Assembly: GCA_026707905.1 (NCBI GenBank)
Contig: JAPOVY010000064.1
Coordinates: 1-38,664 of the forward strand
Direction: 5' to 3'
Length of the DNA: 38,664 nt
From: Gammaproteobacteria bacterium
GTDB taxonomy: Bacteria > Pseudomonadota > Gammaproteobacteria > Pseudomonadales > Azotimanducaceae
The first letter of the stretch is position 1. Every line of letters begins with the position of its first letter. This document shows, one piece after another, positions 34,501-38,664 of the stretch. The notes under the pieces are model-generated. The model was not told the origin of the DNA. It searched no databases and saw only the letters and a program-made list of their open reading frames with translations. The translations under genes and the position numbers were made by a program.

Positions 34501-37496
34501 GCCAACTCGAATACGCGCTGACGCCAGAACTACCAATCGGCTTAGAACTCGATTCGGCATCCGGGATGATCTCTGGAACGCCAACAGCAGTGTTTGAACC
34601 GACCGAGTTTTCGTGGACCGCTACGGATGAGGATGGCGATATCGCCGAATTGACGTTCAAGATCGTCGTTCTACCACGAACGCCGTTGCACTTCCCTCCC
34701 GCGTCGTCGATACCAAATCAGGTTTTCTTGCAGAACGACCCGATAAGCACGATTGAATTACCTTCGGCGATAGGCGGATTTGGCGAATTCACGTATTCAC
34801 TTTCGCCTGAATTACCTTCTGGACTGTCACTGGATCTCGAAGGAAAGCAAATCTCTGGTACGCCGATCGATGTCTTAGACGAGACAGAATTTACATGGCG
34901 TGTCACGGATGAGGACGGGGAATCGGTCGCGTTGACTTTCGCTATCACCGTTCTCGTGGATCTTCAACCGGTTTTCGACGTCTTGTTGTCGCCCATCGAT
35001 GAGACCTTCTTACAGAACTCACCCATAACACCTTTCACGCTTCTGAGCGCTTCGAGTGGCAACGGTCAACTGACGTATCGGCTGGAACCAGCGTTACCCG
35101 AAGGTCTCGTTCTCAACGACATCTCTTTCGAAATTACCGGAGTACCTACGGTACCCAGCAATCGCACACTGTTTGGATGGACTGTGACTGACGAAGATGG
35201 TGACTCAGTGACTTTCAATTTCCACATCACCGTTCTCAAAGATGTGACGCCCTCCTTCACTGAGGGCGTATCGATTGCAGATCAGGAATACATCAGCGAT
35301 TCGGCGATTGAACCATTTCGCCTACCGCTCGCTACGGGTGGCAATGGTTACTTGAGCTACAGTCTTTCGCCAGATTTACCAAATGGGGTAGGACTTAGCC
35401 CGTTGTTGTATGAAGTAAGTGGAACACCAACAACGGCACAGGAGCGTACGCGATTCACGTGGACAGCTACTGACGTGGATGGTGATGCGGTTTCCCTACA
35501 GTTTTACCTTACGGTTATCCAAGACACACAACCTATTTTTACCACCCAAGTCGAAGACAAGGTATTCGTCATGGGTATGGTGATTGAGTCGTTCATGCTG
35601 CCTGAAGCTTCAGGTGGCAACGGTGCTCTTACATATGAGTTTTCGCCACAACTACCGGATGGGTTGAGCTTCCATGCCGATTCTGCTTCGATTTCGGGGA
35701 CGCCGATTGCAGAATCGCCTATGTCGACTTACAACTGGTCAGTTACCGACGCGGACGGCGATACGACAACACTCACGTTCGCCATTACTGTTAATCCCGC
35801 ATCACCGACAGTCATCGGAAGCCTTGCTAACGTGCAATTGTTCGTCGGTGGTTCATCACAAATGACTGATGCCAATTCGGCTGTTGGCGGTAGTATCGAC
35901 ACTTGGGGCATTCAAGTAAACAATAGTGACGTCGTTTCCGGGGTTATTTCATCGTCCGGTGTACTGACACTGTCACCGATTTTCGAAGGACAGTCCAGCG
36001 TGATGGTGACCGCGTCAAACGTGACCGGCTCCGTTCAACTTAGCTTCTCCGTCAGTGTCGTAACCGATAGCGCAGAGGACGATCAGATCGATAGCGCATT
36101 GAGCCTTAAAGCAGGAGCCATCCTCTCGAGCGCGATGAACGTGTTTAAGCACCGTACTCACGCTCACGACGCGTCGACCAACTTTGGCGAAACGTCCGCT
36201 ATCGGACGCGCGACTGTCACCGGTCTCGACGAGAAATCGCGGATGGGTTATCAAGAATCCAATCCGAACAGTTACGAACACTCGATAGGGTACGGTCTTC
36301 GACCTGTATATGGAACGAAGAGCAGCGCACTCGGTAGTGACTTTGTACCTTTGAGCTTCTCGCACACATCGACGCGATGGCGTATGTGGGGCGCGGTTGA
36401 CCTACAGAACTTTTCGCGTGATGCATCTCAAAATGAAATCGACGGATCGCTCTCAAGTCTCTACGTAGGTGGGGATATAGCGGTGAACGAAAACACGTTT
36501 GCCGGACTTGCAGTCGCTCGACATAGTGGGTCAGGTTCGTACGAGTTTTCGAGTTCAGCAGCCAATGGCGCGGCGGAAATCGACACTACCCTGTTCAGTT
36601 TTTACCCCTACCTGCAAGCAGGCGACGGTAATCGATTCTCAATGTTTCTCGTCGGTGGCATTGGCTACGGCGAATCTCAAATCGATCGTAGGCATGCCAA
36701 TGGATTAGATCAAGATTCGGATACAGACATGACACTGTTTGCCGGTGGATTCGATTACGTCGTTCTAAGACGGTCCACAATTGACTTTTCAATCGTAGGT
36801 GATGCTGGCGTCGCGACACTTACAACAGTGGCCGACTCGGGCGTACTCGCGGGACGAGATTCTGCCAGCTCGAAGTCGAGTATCGGCGGCAGCGTGTCAT
36901 TTAATCCTCAAATCGAAGGAGGTACGATGGTCACATCCATTGACCTTCGACTCGCAAACGGTGCAGAAGGCGACGACTCCGGATCCGGGTTTGAGTTAGG
37001 CGCGAATCTGAACTTTATCGGGGATCACATTGATGTCATGCTCGACGGACGAACAACCTCCCGAAGTGCTGATGCCGATGTGACTCGCTCATCAATCAGT
37101 GGCAGGCTACGGTACAGAGCGAAGACAGATGGCTCCAACCTGACTGTTACTCTAACACCTAGATGGAATGACGGATCACTAGTGGACATACGTGGGAGCT
37201 TCAATACATCTGTTCATGCAATGGGCATTGAACGTTTCTCTCGAAATAGCGGTCGTTCCCTTGCGGCTGAAGTCGGTTATAGCTTCTGGACGCACAATGG
37301 AACCGCATTGTTCAAACCCAGATTTGCCTGGCATGCTACAGGCGTAAACGACAACACGTTAAAACTTGGCTCTATGTGGCAGCTCGTAAGGAATTCGAGG
37401 ACTGGTCCTGCGTTTAGCGTTGACCTGCTACGAGGAACGACAGACCATGTAGGAGAATCGCTAGGTGTCATTGCGAGGTTTGACCTAGTGTTCTAG
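31590..37496 (+). CDS. Giant surface protein: Spondin_N, Ig-like and nine He_PIG repeats, C-terminal outer-membrane barrel
   Basis: A 1968-residue exported protein. Domains: signal peptide (1-26); Spondin_N (about 28-215) with AHFTTIAGGKHN, GSMIGPSPDWFVGLSGYSL and a YPYDAGTEDGDD end typical of the fold; three Ig-like domains (about 220-334, 335-435, 436-560); nine He_PIG-type Ig repeats of 91-95 residues (566-1405), each with LPxGL, ISGTP and a DEDGD-type acidic motif; a tenth, divergent domain (1406-1500); and a barrel (about 1580-1968) ending in VIARFDLVF with the C-terminal Phe of outer-membrane proteins. It resembles an autotransporter-like adhesin: the barrel anchors the chain and the repeats hold the Spondin_N domain away from the cell. 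The acidic repeats may bind calcium. A plausible promoter precedes it. The ligand is unknown. Confidence 0.93.
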   Translation: MTRPYPTFSLLLLLISLGVSQPTLSQSDATAEYSVKFTGNWTLTSTPGGVVGGAHFTTIAGGKHNSSASFWKSGEKATSGLESLAELGLTSGFINEINASTHTDASFTSGVGGGGTGTSTFTLNMKRTHPLVTFGSMIGPSPDWFVGLSGYSLLDSDSNWVSTVTVNLYPYDAGTEDGDDFSLSNPATNPQGVITSIRGVGKFSNAAMATISFTRQDTPPPSAPTITAIERAANASQYTNTDSVTWLVTFSEAVQNVSTDDFVVSGTTATVTSVATVSGSTTQYRVVVTGGNLANLNATISLGLATSQNITNSSSVGLSSTLPTSSETYVIDNVAPRILSISPSSADVSPFTATITFNESIRSGSFNDVDDVTSDDADVSAPNGSGLSFNVTVSLADPSQASTITLIVPADAATDLAGNTSTRYEATIEYTPDLTRIPPIVNQVTAISPDGLYHASEEVEVGVSFSQSVTVTGTPALMLQFDNGPRAAPYDRGSGTQSLVFSYTLAPGDTTSDLGYVDTQAIHLAGGTIVGVGGLSADLTLPAPGTSGSLSQASNIRTSGQQDTEPSFAGASVEDQVLMMNQQIDAIQLPSASGGNAPLQYDLEPNLPPGLELDTTSHEISGTPTTVLDVTTFTWSVTDEDGDVTSLTFTIMILPELPLQFPSSAKIEDQIFLQNDLIKPIDLPAARGGDGELTYSLSPNLPTGLTLQLAERQIAGTPTVVLGRTTFTWRVTDEENASADLTFDMTVLEDFQPRFETALTNIDESIVAGSGIAPIKLPGASGGNGRLTYELDSELPEGLVLDTESLEITGSPSTPTNRTLFIWTVRDEDGDSATFDVYITVLKDVAPSFAADASIFEQVFTSESAIEPVQLPTAIGGNDPLRYVLSPDLPNGLELSTTSFEISGTPEQATPRTLFTWSVHDVDGDSESISFYLTVIQDEQPQFAAAVADKTFEERTPIASFTLPRASGGNGQLEYALTPELPIGLELDSASGMISGTPTAVFEPTEFSWTATDEDGDIAELTFKIVVLPRTPLHFPPASSIPNQVFLQNDPISTIELPSAIGGFGEFTYSLSPELPSGLSLDLEGKQISGTPIDVLDETEFTWRVTDEDGESVALTFAITVLVDLQPVFDVLLSPIDETFLQNSPITPFTLLSASSGNGQLTYRLEPALPEGLVLNDISFEITGVPTVPSNRTLFGWTVTDEDGDSVTFNFHITVLKDVTPSFTEGVSIADQEYISDSAIEPFRLPLATGGNGYLSYSLSPDLPNGVGLSPLLYEVSGTPTTAQERTRFTWTATDVDGDAVSLQFYLTVIQDTQPIFTTQVEDKVFVMGMVIESFMLPEASGGNGALTYEFSPQLPDGLSFHADSASISGTPIAESPMSTYNWSVTDADGDTTTLTFAITVNPASPTVIGSLANVQLFVGGSSQMTDANSAVGGSIDTWGIQVNNSDVVSGVISSSGVLTLSPIFEGQSSVMVTASNVTGSVQLSFSVSVVTDSAEDDQIDSALSLKAGAILSSAMNVFKHRTHAHDASTNFGETSAIGRATVTGLDEKSRMGYQESNPNSYEHSIGYGLRPVYGTKSSALGSDFVPLSFSHTSTRWRMWGAVDLQNFSRDASQNEIDGSLSSLYVGGDIAVNENTFAGLAVARHSGSGSYEFSSSAANGAAEIDTTLFSFYPYLQAGDGNRFSMFLVGGIGYGESQIDRRHANGLDQDSDTDMTLFAGGFDYVVLRRSTIDFSIVGDAGVATLTTVADSGVLAGRDSASSKSSIGGSVSFNPQIEGGTMVTSIDLRLANGAEGDDSGSGFELGANLNFIGDHIDVMLDGRTTSRSADADVTRSSISGRLRYRAKTDGSNLTVTLTPRWNDGSLVDIRGSFNTSVHAMGIERFSRNSGRSLAAEVGYSFWTHNGTALFKPRFAWHATGVNDNTLKLGSMWQLVRNSRTGPAFSVDLLRGTTDHVGESLGVIARFDLVF
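33285..33560 (+). repeat. He_PIG repeat 1
   Basis: The first of nine Ig-type repeats, residues 566-657 (92 codons). It precedes the duplicated blocks and is most like repeats 5 and 9, which suggests that the four-repeat cycle was already present when the block was copied. Confidence 0.75.
33561..34682 (+). repeat. Four-domain repeat block A (repeats 2-5)
   Basis: Residues 658-1031: repeats of 95, 94, 94 and 91 codons, 374 in total. Each is an Ig-like unit with the DEDGD-type motif. Block B has the same lengths in the same order, and matching members are more alike than neighbours. Confidence 0.85.
34683..35804 (+). repeat. Four-domain repeat block B (repeats 6-9)
   Basis: Residues 1032-1405: 95, 94, 94 and 91 codons, exactly the size of block A. 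Paired members share local phrases, for example FLQND in repeats 2 and 6, NRTLF with ITVLKDV in 3 and 7, DSAIEP / ESAIEP and FYLTVIQD in 4 and 8. Confidence 0.85.
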
Positions 37497-37585
37497 CGCT
37501 CTAATGAGCACGAAACTCGTTGAAATTCATCAGCGATTCCCGACTCCGATGTCACCGTGCAAGATCGTGATGAGAAATGCTTATT

Positions 37586-37606
37586 TTCGAGATTCACAAT
37601 CTCGAA
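37586..37606. terminator. Hairpin between convergent genes
   Basis: A 9-base-pair perfect stem (TTCGAGATT with AATCTCGAA) with a three-base loop lies between the giant surface protein gene and the convergent lipoprotein gene. The stem is only moderately GC-rich and there is no clear T-tract, so it is a possible bidirectional terminator. Confidence 0.35.
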
Positions 37607-37652
37607 CTAACCGTACACTGAGCAAATTAGTTAACCTGTAACGACCTATCGA

Positions 37653-38141
37653 TTACAGTCGCTTCTCAATCTGATCCATCACGGATTGCTCCCACAATCC
37701 CGTAGATCGACAGAAAAAACTTTGAATACGCTGATCGATGAGCGACTGCGTGCTAATTCGGTATTCGAACTTAACCTGAACTCGCGTCAGACCTTCGCCG
37801 ATATCTTGAATCGAGATTGTTCCCGTATAGCTCTTTTCAAGCGTCGTGTTCATTGGTTGCGCGCCGCAATCCGCGACACCGGACATCAGATTCGAACTCG
37901 TCTTGGGTTCGACAACAATCAAACCTTCATCGAATTCGGTTCGCTTAATCATTTGGTCATCACGGATCGCATCGATTGCTAAAAGCCAAATATCGTCGAA
38001 GATAGCGGGAAAATCCCTTTCGTAGGATTGAAGCGGATTAAGCAATTTGGACGGGGGTACCGCGCAACCACTGAACAGCACTACGGTAGATATGACCAAG
38101 ACCGATACGCAAAAAAGTCTCGGTAAATAACAGACAGCCAT
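37653..38141 (-). CDS. Small lipoprotein of unknown function
   Basis: I choose the ATG at 38141 (162 residues), because the upstream 25 codons would precede the signal peptide. The signal region MAVCYLPRLFCVSVLVISTV ends in the lipobox LFSGC, so the mature protein should be lipid-anchored. The mature part is a mixed alpha/beta domain with QSYERDFPAIFDDIWLLAID, EFDEGLIVVEP, and RVQVKFEYRIS, a layout seen in small envelope lipoproteins that I cannot assign to a family. A GAGG-like ribosome binding site lies upstream. It converges on the giant surface protein gene, but a functional link is not shown. Confidence 0.75.
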   Translation of the reverse strand: MAVCYLPRLFCVSVLVISTVVLFSGCAVPPSKLLNPLQSYERDFPAIFDDIWLLAIDAIRDDQMIKRTEFDEGLIVVEPKTSSNLMSGVADCGAQPMNTTLEKSYTGTISIQDIGEGLTRVQVKFEYRISTQSLIDQRIQSFFCRSTGLWEQSVMDQIEKRL

Positions 38142-38664
38142 ACCTAGCGGTACCTCGCACAAGGAAGATTGACGAACAGGTGAGTTACGAGCGACTTCGA
38201 TAATTGAGTCCTCCAATTATCTCTAATAAAAGTGATTTTGTCTCGTTAATATCGCATAAATAGAGTTGAATTCACTTTGTCCGCTACAATGCAACTTCTC
38301 GTAAATAGCTCGAATTTGGGAATACCTAGGGAGCGTGGCTCTGACCGTGGTGCATTCAAGAAGAACGCTGTGGCACATCAAAGTCTCGACTAGCCAGATG
38401 AAACTTGCAGAATCGGCCGAGCATGTCCGTCGACCAATTCCAGCTGCGCTATACAAGATTGCCGTATCGCAGGCGCTTACATCGACGTCGATCCGATTCT
38501 GCATTACGAGCTATTTACAGATTCACGGATGCTCGGTTTTGGTAAACCGTATCTAACTCCTTACTTCACGTGTGGGTTCAATGATGAAAGCCAACGACCA
38601 ACGAAACGTGGTTGTGAAAATAATCTTCTGCAAATTCCACATATAAAAATGCGCCCGATCGCGA
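38142..38664. other. Right end of the window, no supported gene
   Basis: About 520 bases upstream of the lipoprotein gene. A 93-codon minus-strand frame (38223-38504) and shorter plus-strand frames look random in composition, and I recognise no RNA gene or repeat. Confidence 0.5.

Noticed and set aside
38223..38504. 93-codon minus-strand frame at the right end
   Set aside because: Composition looks random, with no family resemblance or ribosome binding site.

Overview
The window looks like a piece of a gammaproteobacterial chromosome of roughly balanced base composition, probably free-living and aquatic. The organism call is an inference from the rpsA-ihfB-lapA gene order at the left end, together with lpxC, dusA and many exported or outer-membrane proteins. 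I saw no tRNA or rRNA gene, CRISPR array or intact insertion sequence.

Layout. Positions 1-2384 (minus strand) hold lapA, ihfB and rpsA. Positions 2385-6800 are loosely packed: a small coiled-coil membrane protein gene interrupted by one TAG codon, a beta-lactamase-fold serine hydrolase, a PD-(D/E)XK nuclease-like protein and a DUF3892 protein. Positions 6931-9816 form a three-gene operon: a GT-C membrane glycosyltransferase, a dolichyl-phosphate-mannose-synthase-like GT2 enzyme and an exported DUF547 protein. It converges on a VTT-domain/FAD disulfide oxidoreductase fusion (9826-12000). Next come a two-gene envelope operon (a secreted CxxC protein and an outer-membrane barrel, closed by a clear terminator), then lpxC, divergent from dusA, a TerB-like gene and an exported amidohydrolase.

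Positions 18035-22040 (minus strand) encode a secreted subtilisin-like protease with a P-domain, followed by a PDZ-containing M48-like lipoprotein whose catalytic glutamate is replaced (HQFAH). Positions 23583-25955 encode a single-chain GAF-PAS-kinase-receiver-winged-helix regulator. Its phospho-acceptor histidine is an aspartate, and its ATP-binding and receiver motifs are eroded. Positions 26150-30315 (minus strand) carry four adjacent mating-pair-formation genes of the integrative-conjugative-element type (TraU-like, TraH-like, a small membrane protein and TraG-like) with no relaxase, ATPase or coupling protein in the window. The TraH-like gene appears to start at ATT.

Positions 31590-37496 encode a 1968-residue surface protein: signal peptide, Spondin_N domain, three Ig-like domains, nine He_PIG-type Ig repeats and a C-terminal outer-membrane barrel. 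Repeats 2-5 and 6-9 have the same series of lengths (95, 94, 94, 91 residues), so a four-domain block of exactly 374 codons was duplicated. This protein, the degenerate regulator and the isolated conjugation quartet are the parts most worth following up. The right end holds a small lipoprotein gene and about 520 bases without a supported gene.
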